Source: Nocardia alni
Lineage (GTDB): Bacteria; Actinomycetota; Actinomycetes; Mycobacteriales; Mycobacteriaceae
DNA: 64,000 nucleotides
Direction of reading: 5' to 3'
NCBI RefSeq assembly: GCF_019038435.1
Contig: NZ_JAGPOX010000002.1
Span: 1 to 64,000 of the forward strand
Below, piece by piece: positions 52,108-61,001 of the stretch (position 1 is the stretch's first letter; each line of letters starts with the position of its first letter). The notes beneath the pieces are model-generated. The model made no database searches. It was not told the origin of the DNA and saw only the letters and a list, made by a program, of their open reading frames with translations. The translations under genes were made by a program, and so were the position numbers.

Positions 52108-53883
52108 CTAGTGGATCGTGACCTGGCCGGTGTTACCGTCGACGGTCACCGAGGCTCCGTCCCTGATGCGCTTCGTGGCATTGGCCAGCCCCACCACGCA
52201 CGGGATCCCGAGTTCGCGGCTGACGATGGCCGCATGGCTGAGCTGCGAGCCGACGTCCACCACGATCGCGGCCGCCGACGCGAACAGTGGTGTCCATCCC
52301 GGATCGGTCATCGGCGCGATCAACACCTCCCCGATCTGCAGCTCACGCGCATCGCCGGGGTCGGATATAACCCGCGCCGGGCCGGTGGCCACCCCCGGGC
52401 AGGCGGGTAATCCGGACAGCACGGTGCCGGGCGAGGTGGGCTGTACCGCCGACTCGTCGCCGCGCTTGCGCGCCCAGGTGCTCGGCGGCGGTACGCTGCC
52501 GTGGACGACGTACGGGGGCTCGAGCTGCTGGAGCGCGGTCGACCAGGAGTGCCGCGCCCGGACCACGTCGGCGAAGGCACTCGGGTCTGTTGTCAACGCG
52601 TCCAGTTCGTCATTACGAAGCATGTTGATGTCGTCCCAGGCCGTGAACCACCCGCGATCGACCATGCGCAGGCCCAGCTCCCGGATCGCCACCCGCGCCT
52701 CTTGCAGGACGCGCACGGCGTTCGTCTTGTTCCGCTCCCGCGCCACCATGTACACCAGCGTCGCTTGGAGAATTCCGTCGAAGGCGGCGAGCGCCGCGGG
52801 ATCTGCGGCGAGCGCCGCCCGCACGGACGCGGTCGCTCGCTCCCGCTCTTCGGCCAGGCGCTGCCGGTGGCCGGTCGGCGACTGGTCATCGGGTTGCAGT
52901 CGCATCCGCTCGAGCATCGCCAGCGGCACGTCGGGATGGGTCTCCCAGGTGGTTGTGCATACGTCCCACTCGTTGATCCCCCGCGAGCCGTAGTCGTACA
53001 GGAACTCCTCGAACCGCCGTGCGAGGTCCGCGATCTCAGGGTCGGTGCTCTCGGCGAGCCTGGCAGGCAGTCCGTCGGTGCTCTCGTCGAACAGTGCGGT
53101 GAGCGCGGGTGATCGGCGAATGGCCCGGCTCAGTTCCCACAGGGCGCGCGTCGGTTCTGCCGAGTCGATGTCGCCGAGACCGCTCACCAGGGAGACCAGC
53201 GGCGGGGCGTCGGGGATCGCGGCCAGGATCGCGTGCAGCGCGGCGACCGGGATGGACGACTCGTGGACGAGTTCGTAGACCTTCTCGTGATGATGCGCGA
53301 AGGGACCGTTGGTGATGTCCCGGAAGTAGGCCACCAGTTCCTGATCGGTCAGGCGCTTCAGGTCCGGCCGGGCCCGCCGGATCTCCGCGGCCGCCACGCG
53401 ATCGTTGTCGAGATCGGGCCTGGCACGGGTGGCGAGGACCCGGTCGATACTGGCCTTCACCCGCGCCTCGTACTTCGGATCGTCGTCGCCCGGTCTCGGC
53501 TCGTAGCGGGGCACGTCCGGATTCTCGCCGAAGAAGGCGACGTCCATGGCGTGGGCGTCGACGCCGGGTGACCGGACGCCGAGTACCCGCTGCACCGAGA
53601 CGTTCAGATAGTGATAGCCGAAGAAGACCGGCATGATGTCGGCGTCGCCGGCGCGGAATTCGCTCTCCTCGAACACTCCGAAGTTGATCAGCGCTGTGCG
53701 CCATCGGCTCTCGCCGTGCCAGCCGGCGACCGTGGTCGCGAACAGCGGTGCCGTCACGTTCGGAGCGACTTCCGACACGTTCGCCCGGGTGTACAGCGGA
53801 AAGCGGGAATTCGGGGTGCTGTCGACAACCCACGGGGAGTCGATGTCGAACGTGGTACCGGGGTCGACGACGGAGTCGGTCAT
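52108..53883 (-). CDS. Swivel-phosphohistidine protein D (type II): RPH-like, no ATP-grasp domain
   Basis: 591 residues; closest to protein E. N-terminal SPWVVDSTPNSRFPLYTRANVS then EVAPNVTAPLF, a GYHYLNVSVQRVLGVRSPG segment, the middle FEEFLYDYGSRG, and the swivel domain GLPACPGVATGPARV, VLIAPMTDPGWTPLF, VGSQLSHAAIVSREL with the catalytic His, GIPCVVGLANATKRI. No ATP-binding half. Fourth gene of the SDR-P450-oxidoreductase-D-SnoaL operon, so hydroxylation by the P450 could make the alcohol that D phosphorylates (inference). Confidence 0.75.
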   Translation of the reverse strand: MTDSVVDPGTTFDIDSPWVVDSTPNSRFPLYTRANVSEVAPNVTAPLFATTVAGWHGESRWRTALINFGVFEESEFRAGDADIMPVFFGYHYLNVSVQRVLGVRSPGVDAHAMDVAFFGENPDVPRYEPRPGDDDPKYEARVKASIDRVLATRARPDLDNDRVAAAEIRRARPDLKRLTDQELVAYFRDITNGPFAHHHEKVYELVHESSIPVAALHAILAAIPDAPPLVSLVSGLGDIDSAEPTRALWELSRAIRRSPALTALFDESTDGLPARLAESTDPEIADLARRFEEFLYDYGSRGINEWDVCTTTWETHPDVPLAMLERMRLQPDDQSPTGHRQRLAEERERATASVRAALAADPAALAAFDGILQATLVYMVARERNKTNAVRVLQEARVAIRELGLRMVDRGWFTAWDDINMLRNDELDALTTDPSAFADVVRARHSWSTALQQLEPPYVVHGSVPPPSTWARKRGDESAVQPTSPGTVLSGLPACPGVATGPARVISDPGDARELQIGEVLIAPMTDPGWTPLFASAAAIVVDVGSQLSHAAIVSRELGIPCVVGLANATKRIRDGASVTVDGNTGQVTIH

Positions 53884-53935
53884 GGTGTGCTCCGATGAGA
53901 GAACTGGTGGATCGGGAAATGCGGTCGGGAGGGGA

Positions 53936-54856
53936 TCAGGGGACGAGAACGACTTTGCCGCGGACGCGGCGGGATTCGAGGAGACGATGGGCCGCGGCGG
54001 CGTCCTCGAGTGCGAAGGTCGATTCGACGACGGTCCGCAGGGTGCCGGCGTTCATGTGGTCCACCAGGCGCCGCAGGTCGTCCTGAGAAGGATGCAGTCC
54101 GAAGAAGTCGTAGCGCAAACCCCGGCGCTCGGCGTCCCGCGCCACATCGCCGGGCCGCAGCGTCAGGCCCAGCACCCGCCCGCCGGGCGCCAGGACGTCG
54201 AGCGATCGCGAACCGTAATCGCCGCCGACGAGATCGAGGACCACGTCGACGCCGTCGATCGCCGTACCGAAATCGACGGTGGTGTAGTCGATCACCTGCT
54301 TCGCACCGAGGTCGGTGATCAGCTCGTGGTTGGCGGGACGAGCGGTTGCGACGACCTCGGCGCCCCTGGCGACGGCGAGTTGCACCGCGACGTGCCCGAC
54401 ACCGCCGGCGGCGGCGTGGATCAGAACCCGCTGCCCCGCGGAAACGTCGGCGAAGTCCAGCGCCTGCAGCGCGGTCAGCCCGACCAGCGGCAGTGCCGCC
54501 GCGTGGATCTCGTCCACCGCGGCGGGGTGCGGGACGAACGACGTCGCGGGCGCGCTCACCTTCTCCGCGTATCCTCCCTGCCCGGGCGAGAGATAGCCGA
54601 TCACCGGATCCCCGACGCTCAGTCCGCCGACATCGCTACCGAGTGCCTCGACCACGCCCGAGACATCGAGTCCGGGAACGAAGGGCGGCGTGCCCCGGCC
54701 GGGGATCAATCCGTCGCGCAACTGGGCATCGACGGAGTTCAGCGCCGCTGCCCGCACGCGGACAAGGACTTCTCCGGGCGCGGGTTCGGGGTCGGACGCC
54801 GAAACACAGTGCAGCACATCGGGGGGACCGTAGGCGTCGTAACGGATCTGGCGCAT
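53936..54856 (-). CDS. MDR-type quinone oxidoreductase/enoyl reductase
   Basis: 306 residues: GroES-like N-domain (LNSVDAQLRDGLIPGRGTPP, PGLDVSGVVEALGSDV), then LIHAAAGGVGHVAVQLAVARGA for NADPH, ATARPANHELITDLGAKQVIDY. No zinc ligands. It lies in the P450/D operon; probably reduces an enone or enoyl intermediate. Confidence 0.8.
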   Translation of the reverse strand: MRQIRYDAYGPPDVLHCVSASDPEPAPGEVLVRVRAAALNSVDAQLRDGLIPGRGTPPFVPGLDVSGVVEALGSDVGGLSVGDPVIGYLSPGQGGYAEKVSAPATSFVPHPAAVDEIHAAALPLVGLTALQALDFADVSAGQRVLIHAAAGGVGHVAVQLAVARGAEVVATARPANHELITDLGAKQVIDYTTVDFGTAIDGVDVVLDLVGGDYGSRSLDVLAPGGRVLGLTLRPGDVARDAERRGLRYDFFGLHPSQDDLRRLVDHMNAGTLRTVVESTFALEDAAAAHRLLESRRVRGKVVLVP

Positions 54857-54869
54857 GGATAACTACCTC

Positions 54870-56162
54870 TCAGGGGGCAGGAGTGAGGTTCAGAGGCAAC
54901 TCGAGGGGAGCGTGCATCACGAAGTTCGGGCGAAACGGGATGTCCGCCACCGTATCTCGGAGTTCGATCCGTTCGAAACGGCGCAGCAGGGCCCGGATGG
55001 CGGTCACCGCTTCGAGCCGCGCGAGCGGTGCCCCGAGACAGGTGTGCTCGCCGTGGCCGAAGCTGAGGTGCGTGGACTTCTCCCGGCCGGGCCGCAGGCA
55101 CTCGGCATCGGCGTAGACCGTCTCGTCGCGATTGCCGGAGGCGTACGCGATCCAGACGAACGATCCGGCCGCAATGGCGACTCCGTCGAGGACGGTGTCA
55201 CGCCTGGCTGTTCTGAACAGGCCCTGGATCGGCGAGCGCAGCCGCAGGATCTCTTCGATGTACGCCGGCACGGCCTCGGGATTCGCACGCAGCTCCGCGG
55301 CTTCTCCCGGGTTCTCCGCGAGCCGCAACAGCGCGGAGGCCAGCAGCGCGGTGGTCGTCTCGTTTCCGGCCGTCAGGAATTGCGCCACCATGCCCAGGAT
55401 CTCGTCCTCGTGCAACGAACGGCCGTCGTTGTCGACGGCGAGCAGGTCGGTGAGGACGTCGTCCAGGGGCCGTGCGCGCCTGTCCGCAAGCGCGTTTGCG
55501 AAGTAGACGAAGAATTCGTCCATGTCGGTGAAGATCCGGCGGATGACCTCGGGATCCTTGGGCGTCGCACCGGTCGCTCCGGTGATCGCCTCCGACCACC
55601 GGCGGAAATCGTCCATCCGGTCCTCGGGAACGCCGAGAACCCGGGCGATCATCGTCATCGGCAGCGGGCCGGCGAACGCGCGGACGAACTCGACGTCCCC
55701 GCCGCCCGCGAACTCGTCGATGAGCTGGTCTATCAGCATGGTGACGGTCTGTTCCAGCGCGAGGATGCGCGCCCGGCGGAAGACCGGATTGACCAGCCGG
55801 CGCTGGTGGCGGTGCTTGGGCGGATCGGCGTTGATCAGGACCGGGTCGTCGGCGATCCGTGCCCGGCGCGCGGCCATCCGCTTCAGGTCCGCGTCGGCGT
55901 GCGGGTCGGCGACGATGCTGCGCGCGAGCTTGCCGGTGCCGCCCGGGCCGGAGACGAACTCCGAGGAGAACACCTCCGGCGACTTCGCGACGGTGGTCAC
56001 CGTCTCGTATCGGGTCACGACGAAGGCATGTAGGTCCGCGGACCAGTGCACACCTCCCTCGGACCGGAGCCGGGCGTAGGTCGCGAAGGGGCATCGGACC
56101 GTGGCAGGATCGCTTCCGACCAGGTCAGCGAGGGCAGCGTGTACCGGTTCGGGCGATTGCAT
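54870..56162 (-). CDS. Cytochrome P450 (second copy)
   Basis: 430 residues from ATG 56160-56162 (AAGGAC upstream); longer upstream readings lack support. I-helix TAGNETTTALL, ExxR in EEILRLRSP and heme loop FGHGEHTCLGAPLARLE. It shares with the P450 at 25615 the CPFATYARLRSEGGV/CPYPLYDVLRDEAPV start, the DPPKHRHQRRLVNPVF region and similar spacing, so the two are related. No ferredoxin gene adjacent. Confidence 0.9.
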   Translation of the reverse strand: MQSPEPVHAALADLVGSDPATVRCPFATYARLRSEGGVHWSADLHAFVVTRYETVTTVAKSPEVFSSEFVSGPGGTGKLARSIVADPHADADLKRMAARRARIADDPVLINADPPKHRHQRRLVNPVFRRARILALEQTVTMLIDQLIDEFAGGGDVEFVRAFAGPLPMTMIARVLGVPEDRMDDFRRWSEAITGATGATPKDPEVIRRIFTDMDEFFVYFANALADRRARPLDDVLTDLLAVDNDGRSLHEDEILGMVAQFLTAGNETTTALLASALLRLAENPGEAAELRANPEAVPAYIEEILRLRSPIQGLFRTARRDTVLDGVAIAAGSFVWIAYASGNRDETVYADAECLRPGREKSTHLSFGHGEHTCLGAPLARLEAVTAIRALLRRFERIELRDTVADIPFRPNFVMHAPLELPLNLTPAP

Positions 56163-56218
56163 GTGTCGTCCTTGTCCATCGGAGGGCGGTTCATCAGAGG
56201 GCACCCGGCCGTCCTGAA

Positions 56219-57040
56219 TCACAGCACCGACCCACCGTCGACCAGGAGCGTCGAGCCGGTCATCATCGATGCCAGCGGGGTGCAGCAGAAGAGCACGACG
56301 CGCGCGATGTCGTCGGCGCGGGCCGCGCGCCGCAGCGGGTTCCGGCTGAGGCGTTCGTTCACGTCCACCCCGGACTCGGCGAGTCCACCGAGTTGTTCGG
56401 CGACCCCCGGTGTCTCGACGACGGTGGGGGCGACGCCCAGGACTCGAATCCCGCGATGGCCCAGCTCCAGTGCCAGGGAACGGGTGAGCCCGACCACGGC
56501 GGACTTCGAGGCGATGTAGGCGCTGGTGCCGAGATTGGTCTTGAAGGCGGCCGTCGAGGCGAGGTTGACGATCACCCCGTCTGCCGACAGCGCCCTGGCG
56601 GCTTCGCGTGCTCCCGCGTAGGTGCCGCGGACGTTCACCCGCAGCACGTGATCGACGTGTTCGTCGGTGGCGTCGAGCAGCGGGCCGGTCGTGGGAAAGA
56701 TCCCGGCGTTGTTGACCCACAGGTCGAGGCCACCCCACTCGCGTACCACGGTCTCGCGAACTCGACCCAGCGACGACGACGAGGCGACGTCGAGGGCCGC
56801 CCCGATCGTCTGCCGACCGAACCTTTGTTTGATTTCGGCTGCAACGGATTTCGCGGAATCGGCGTCGATGTCGCCGACCAGCACCCGCGCACCCGCCTCG
56901 GCGAGGCGCCTCGCGATCGCGGCGCCGATGCCCCGGCCGCCGCCGGTGACCACGGCCCGCTTACCGGAGAGATCGATGAGGTCGTGCAGTGCGGGAAGGT
57001 CGCTCCTCGACGTCGTCTCGGAGCTGGTGTCTTGCGTCAC
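56219..57040 (-). CDS. Short-chain dehydrogenase/reductase, first gene of the P450/D operon
   Basis: 273 residues from GTG 57038-57040 (weak ribosome site). TGGGRGIGAAIARRLAEAG cofactor motif, VNNAGIF, NLASTAAFKTN and catalytic AYIASKSAVV. The extended reading to 57175 runs through the operator and is rejected. Confidence 0.8.
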   Translation of the reverse strand: MTQDTSSETTSRSDLPALHDLIDLSGKRAVVTGGGRGIGAAIARRLAEAGARVLVGDIDADSAKSVAAEIKQRFGRQTIGAALDVASSSSLGRVRETVVREWGGLDLWVNNAGIFPTTGPLLDATDEHVDHVLRVNVRGTYAGAREAARALSADGVIVNLASTAAFKTNLGTSAYIASKSAVVGLTRSLALELGHRGIRVLGVAPTVVETPGVAEQLGGLAESGVDVNERLSRNPLRRAARADDIARVVLFCCTPLASMMTGSTLLVDGGSVL

Positions 57041-57068
57041 ACGTCCATGCAACCAGACGCCCGTTATT

Positions 57069-57086
57069 TTGTCTAACAATATTCTA
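57069..57086. promoter_or_regulatory. MarR-type operator, TTGTCTA-N4-TATTCTA
   Basis: Shared motif 28 bases upstream of the SDR start; a second AT-rich palindromic stretch follows to 57102. Confidence 0.55.
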
Positions 57087-57185
57087 TTTACTACTAGATA
57101 AAATCTTGGCGCCTTCCCGACCACCGTGAAGCGCCGTCGAAACGATCGCGTATTCCTGCCCGAATTCGGGAGCACATAGTGCGCC

Positions 57186-57234
57186 GACAGCCCGGGGCCC
57201 GAGTATCCGAATGGTGCTCGGGCCCCGAGCTGTC
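57186..57234 (-). terminator. Terminator of the PPDK/ligase/SDR operon
   Basis: 18-bp inverted repeat with one mismatch (57186-57203 with 57217-57234), just after the minus-strand stop at 57259. The remainder of the intergenic stretch holds the promoter of the next operon. Confidence 0.75.
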
Positions 57235-57258
57235 AGAGATGAACTGTGTGGTCCTGGG

Positions 57259-58017
57259 TCACCCCGGGGTCTGCGCGGCGCGCAGGAAGTTGATCGTCGC
57301 CTCGGTGAGCCCGCCGTCCACGTACAGCACCTGGCCGGTGACGTACCGCGCGTCGGCGCTGAGGAAGTACGGAACGGCGTCGGCGATGTCCTCGGGCCGC
57401 GCCCGACGGCCCAGTGGCACAACGGCATTGAATCGCGCTTCGCGCTCCTCGTCGGCGGATACCGCGGCGGTGCCTTCGGTGGCCACACCGCCGGGTGCGA
57501 TGGCGTTGAACCGGATTCCCAGATTCGCCAGCTCCACCGCGCACAACTTCGTCAACGAGACGACGGCGGCCTTGGACGGTGAGTACGCGGCGGTGCCCGC
57601 GGTCACGACCTTCGCGGCGATCGACGCGATATTGACCACCGCCGCGCCGGGCGCCGCGGTGAGCTGGGGGAGCATCGCCTGGGTCATGACCAGGGTGCCC
57701 ACGACGTTCACGTCCATCACCTTGCGGAACTGTTCGGCGCTCACCGAGGCGATGGGCGCCGGGGGAAAGATGCCCGCGTTGTTGACCAGCGCGTCCACCC
57801 TGGGGAGCGAGGCGGACAGCTCCGCCGCCGCAGTGGCGTCGGTGATGTCCAGCTGGGCCGGGATCCCGTCGATCTCGCGGGCGATACGTTCGGCGGCCTC
57901 GCCGTCGAGATCGACCGCGACGACGGTGAATCCGTCCTTGGACAGACGCCGGCTGATCGCCGCGCCGATGCCGCGACCGGCGCCGGTGACGACGGCGACA
58001 GGAGTTTCGAGAGTCAT
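57259..58017 (-). CDS. Short-chain dehydrogenase/reductase
   Basis: 252 residues; ATG 58015-58017 overlaps the ligase stop (ATGA). TGAGRGIGAAISRRL, LVNNAGIFPPAPIA, Ser in NIASIAAKVV, catalytic AYSPSKAAVV, and YVTGQVLYVDGGL. Final gene of the operon starting at 61610. Likely a 3-hydroxyacyl- or alcohol dehydrogenase. Confidence 0.85.
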   Translation of the reverse strand: MTLETPVAVVTGAGRGIGAAISRRLSKDGFTVVAVDLDGEAAERIAREIDGIPAQLDITDATAAAELSASLPRVDALVNNAGIFPPAPIASVSAEQFRKVMDVNVVGTLVMTQAMLPQLTAAPGAAVVNIASIAAKVVTAGTAAYSPSKAAVVSLTKLCAVELANLGIRFNAIAPGGVATEGTAAVSADEEREARFNAVVPLGRRARPEDIADAVPYFLSADARYVTGQVLYVDGGLTEATINFLRAAQTPG

Positions 58018-59558
58018 CGCGCTGCGCTCACTTCCTTGTCCAACAGGACGAGATCGGCGGTGTCGCTGGACGGCAGCGTCCGCATGGTTCGTTTGTCGAG
58101 CTTGCCGACCGGCGTCCGCGGGAGCGCGCCGGTCAGATAGATGAGTTTGGGAATCTTGTATCCGCCCAACAGCTTTCGCGCGTGCTGTTCGATGCCGGCG
58201 CGGGTGGGCGGATTCGCCACATCCGTGGCTACGACGAACGCGACCAGAATCTCGCCCATCTCCTCGTGTGGCAGACCGAAGCAGGCGACGTCGGCGATCG
58301 CGGGGTGCGCGATCAGCGCCTGCTCGACCTCGGCCGGGTAGATGTTCACACCGCCGGAGACGACCATGTCGGTTTGCCGGTCGGTGATCCAGACGTAGCC
58401 GTCCTCGTCCATTCGGCCGATCTCGCCGAGGCTGAACTCGGGGCCGGTGTGCGCGCCGCCGATGTAGCTGATGCCGTGATCGGAGGTGTCGCGGAACCAG
58501 AGCGGTCCCTCGGTCCCCGGGGGTGCGACGGTGTCGTCGTCGGCCTTGATGAATGCCTCGAACGGGGTGATCGCCCGTCCGACCGAGCCGGGGTGTTCGA
58601 GCCATTCCGCCGCGCTGATCATGCAGGTGGTCCCCACCTCGCTGGCGCCGTAGCTCTCCCACACGATCGGCCCGAACCAGTCGATCATCGCCTGCTTCAC
58701 CGGGGTGGGACATTTCGCCCCGACCTGGAGCACGTAGCGCAGCGAGGAGATATCCGCCTGCGCCCGTCGCGACTCGGGAAGAGCGAGCAGCCGCTGGAAA
58801 TGGGTGGGCACCATGATCGAGGAACCGATGTGGTCGTGCTCGATCGCATTCAGCAGTGCGTCCGCGTCGAATTTGCCGAGCACGGTCACGGGCGCGCCAC
58901 CGGCCAGCAGCCGGGTGGAGGTGAGCGGGCCGGAGTGATACATCGGTCCGACGACGAGGTGACGGCCGTATTGGATCATCCGGTTCTGGGCAAGTCGCTC
59001 GACGTGCTCATCGATGGTGTCCCCGCCGACCCACGAGGTGTGCGGGAGTTCGACGCCTTTGGGGCGTCCGGTCGTCCCCGAGGTGTAGACCAGGGTGCGC
59101 CGGGGTGCGATGTCGGATCGCGGCTCGGTGTCGTCGCGGCACCAATCGGCCCATGCGACAACGCCTTCCGGGACGGGGCCCGCACCCCAGGCGACCACGG
59201 TCTCGATCCCGGCCTGCCGTGCGGCCTCGGCCGCGACGACCGCTGTGCTCGTGTCGCACAGCAGTATCCGGGATTTCGAATCGGTGAGGATGTAGGCGGT
59301 TTCGGGAGCTGTCAGATGAGAGTTCACCGCCACTGCCGCGGCGCCGGCCAGCGTGCACGCGACATACCCCAGGAGTGTGTCCGCCGAGTTCGCCGCGAGT
59401 ACGGCTACCCGGCCGTCGGGCCCCAGATCGGTTGCTTGCAGCGCGTTGACCGCGGGCCGCAGCAGGTCGTCGACCTGCTGCCAGGTCAGGGCCTTGTCGC
59501 GATCTCGCAGCGCGATCTCGGCGGGACGTTGTCCGGCGATCCTGGCCGCGAACGTCAC
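58014..59558 (-). CDS. Acyl-CoA ligase (ANL superfamily)
   Basis: 514 residues from GTG 59556-59558, overlapping the PPDK-like stop (GTGA). ANL motifs: YTSGTTGRPKGVELPH, WESYGASEVG, DEDGYVWITDRQTDMVVSGGVNIYPAEVE and catalytic Lys in TPVGKLDKRTM. It makes a CoA thioester of a carboxylic acid with ATP. Being fused in an operon with the ATP-grasp/His protein ties acid activation to the phosphorylation system. Confidence 0.85.
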   Translation of the reverse strand: MTFAARIAGQRPAEIALRDRDKALTWQQVDDLLRPAVNALQATDLGPDGRVAVLAANSADTLLGYVACTLAGAAAVAVNSHLTAPETAYILTDSKSRILLCDTSTAVVAAEAARQAGIETVVAWGAGPVPEGVVAWADWCRDDTEPRSDIAPRRTLVYTSGTTGRPKGVELPHTSWVGGDTIDEHVERLAQNRMIQYGRHLVVGPMYHSGPLTSTRLLAGGAPVTVLGKFDADALLNAIEHDHIGSSIMVPTHFQRLLALPESRRAQADISSLRYVLQVGAKCPTPVKQAMIDWFGPIVWESYGASEVGTTCMISAAEWLEHPGSVGRAITPFEAFIKADDDTVAPPGTEGPLWFRDTSDHGISYIGGAHTGPEFSLGEIGRMDEDGYVWITDRQTDMVVSGGVNIYPAEVEQALIAHPAIADVACFGLPHEEMGEILVAFVVATDVANPPTRAGIEQHARKLLGGYKIPKLIYLTGALPRTPVGKLDKRTMRTLPSSDTADLVLLDKEVSAAR

Positions 59559-60988
59559 GGGGTCACCTGCATCGCGTTCTCCTGGGCCCACTGCCGGAGC
59601 CGCTGCGCGGACTCCTGTTCCGCGCCATGGACATTCGCGCGCGGCAATGCTCCCTCGAACACCTCGCCGCTGGTGCCGTCGACGGTGACGATCTTGCCGA
59701 TCAGAGCCTTCAGCGCACCTTGCCCGCAGCCGACCACGCAGGGGGTGCCCAGCTCCCGGCTGACCACGGCGGCGTGACTGGTCGATCCGCCGATTTCGGT
59801 GATGATCGCCGCCGACACCACCATTCCGCCGACATCGTCGGGGTCGGTGGTGGGCCGGGCCAGGATGACATCGACACCGGCGTCGGCGAGGTCCTCGGCT
59901 TCTTCGCAGGTCGCGACCACTCGGCCGGTCGCGACGCCGGGACACGCGGGCACCCCGGAGGCGAGCAGCGTGGCAGCCTTGCGAGCGACCGGATCGACGT
60001 GCGGTGCGGTCGCCGCGGCGACCTGAGCGTCGGTCACCAGCGCGACGGCCTCGTCGCGGCCGATGATGCCTTCCTCCGCGAGCCGGACCGCGATGCGGAC
60101 CGCCGCCTGCGGTGAGCGTTTGGCCGCTCGCGTCTGCAGGAGCCACAGCCGGCCGGCTTCCACCGTGAACTCGATGTCCTGTGCGTCTCGGCAGTGCTGT
60201 TCGAGTTGGGTGGCGAGTTCGAGAAGCTGCGCGTGCACGTCCGGCATCCGCACTTCGAGTTCGTCGAGATGCATGGCGTCGAATCGACCGGATACCACGT
60301 CCTCGCCCTGCCCGCGGGCAAGCCACTCACCGTAGGGAGCCGGGTCCCCGGTCAGGGGGTTGCGGGTGAACAGGACACCGGTGCCGGAGTTGTCGTCGAA
60401 ATTGCCGAACACCATGGCCTGCACGGTGACCGCTGTTCCGCCGTCGTGGCCGATGTGGTGATGGTTGCGATATGCCTTGGCGCGCGGGGAGTTCCAGGAC
60501 GCGAAGACCGCCTCCGCGGCCAGGACCAGATCCTTCCAAGGGTCGCCGGTCGCCGGGAGGCCCACCACCCGTTCGAATTGTTCGCGGAACCGCCGGTGTG
60601 TGTCGGCGGCGAATGCGGCATCACCGGTGATCTCGGCCAGCCGCGCCTCCACGGTCTCGTTCATGCCCAGGTTCAGCACCGTATCCATCATTCCGGGCAT
60701 GCTCTTGGCGCCACCGGAACGGACCGCGACGAGCATCGGGCGCTCGGCGCCGCCGAGCCGCCGATCGAGGGTGCTTTCGAGTCGGGCGAGACCTTCGCGC
60801 AAACATCCGAGGACCGGCTCGTTCAGCCGGCCGTCATTGCCGTTGACCGCCGCGCAGAAGTCGGTGGAAAGCACGAATGCGGGCGGTACCGGCATTCCGA
60901 GCGCGCGCATCCGGTTGATACTGCGTGCTTTGCCGCCTACGAGGGTTGGGTCGAGGTCGGGAGTGTCTCCCAGCCAGATCAGCGTCAT
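59555..60988 (-). CDS. Truncated pyruvate phosphate dikinase-like protein: ATP-grasp plus swivel His, no PEP-binding barrel
   Basis: 477 residues; normal PPDK is near 880. Starts LVGGKARSINRMRALGMPVP, has VAVRSGGAKSMPGMMDTVLNLG (ATP-grasp), VQAMVFGNFDDNSGTGVLFTRNP, and QDIEFTVEAGRLWLLQTR. It then ends with the mobile domain GVPACPGVATGRVVA and EIGGSTSHAAVVSREL (phospho-His), CVVGCG. The C-terminal PEP/pyruvate barrel is absent. It thus supplies what the five A-E proteins lack. From memory, M. tuberculosis PpdK (Rv1127c) has a similar length. Start ATG 60988 with AGGAGG upstream. Confidence 0.85.
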   Translation of the reverse strand: MTLIWLGDTPDLDPTLVGGKARSINRMRALGMPVPPAFVLSTDFCAAVNGNDGRLNEPVLGCLREGLARLESTLDRRLGGAERPMLVAVRSGGAKSMPGMMDTVLNLGMNETVEARLAEITGDAAFAADTHRRFREQFERVVGLPATGDPWKDLVLAAEAVFASWNSPRAKAYRNHHHIGHDGGTAVTVQAMVFGNFDDNSGTGVLFTRNPLTGDPAPYGEWLARGQGEDVVSGRFDAMHLDELEVRMPDVHAQLLELATQLEQHCRDAQDIEFTVEAGRLWLLQTRAAKRSPQAAVRIAVRLAEEGIIGRDEAVALVTDAQVAAATAPHVDPVARKAATLLASGVPACPGVATGRVVATCEEAEDLADAGVDVILARPTTDPDDVGGMVVSAAIITEIGGSTSHAAVVSRELGTPCVVGCGQGALKALIGKIVTVDGTSGEVFEGALPRANVHGAEQESAQRLRQWAQENAMQVTP

Positions 60989-61001
60989 GAACAACTTCCT
61001 C

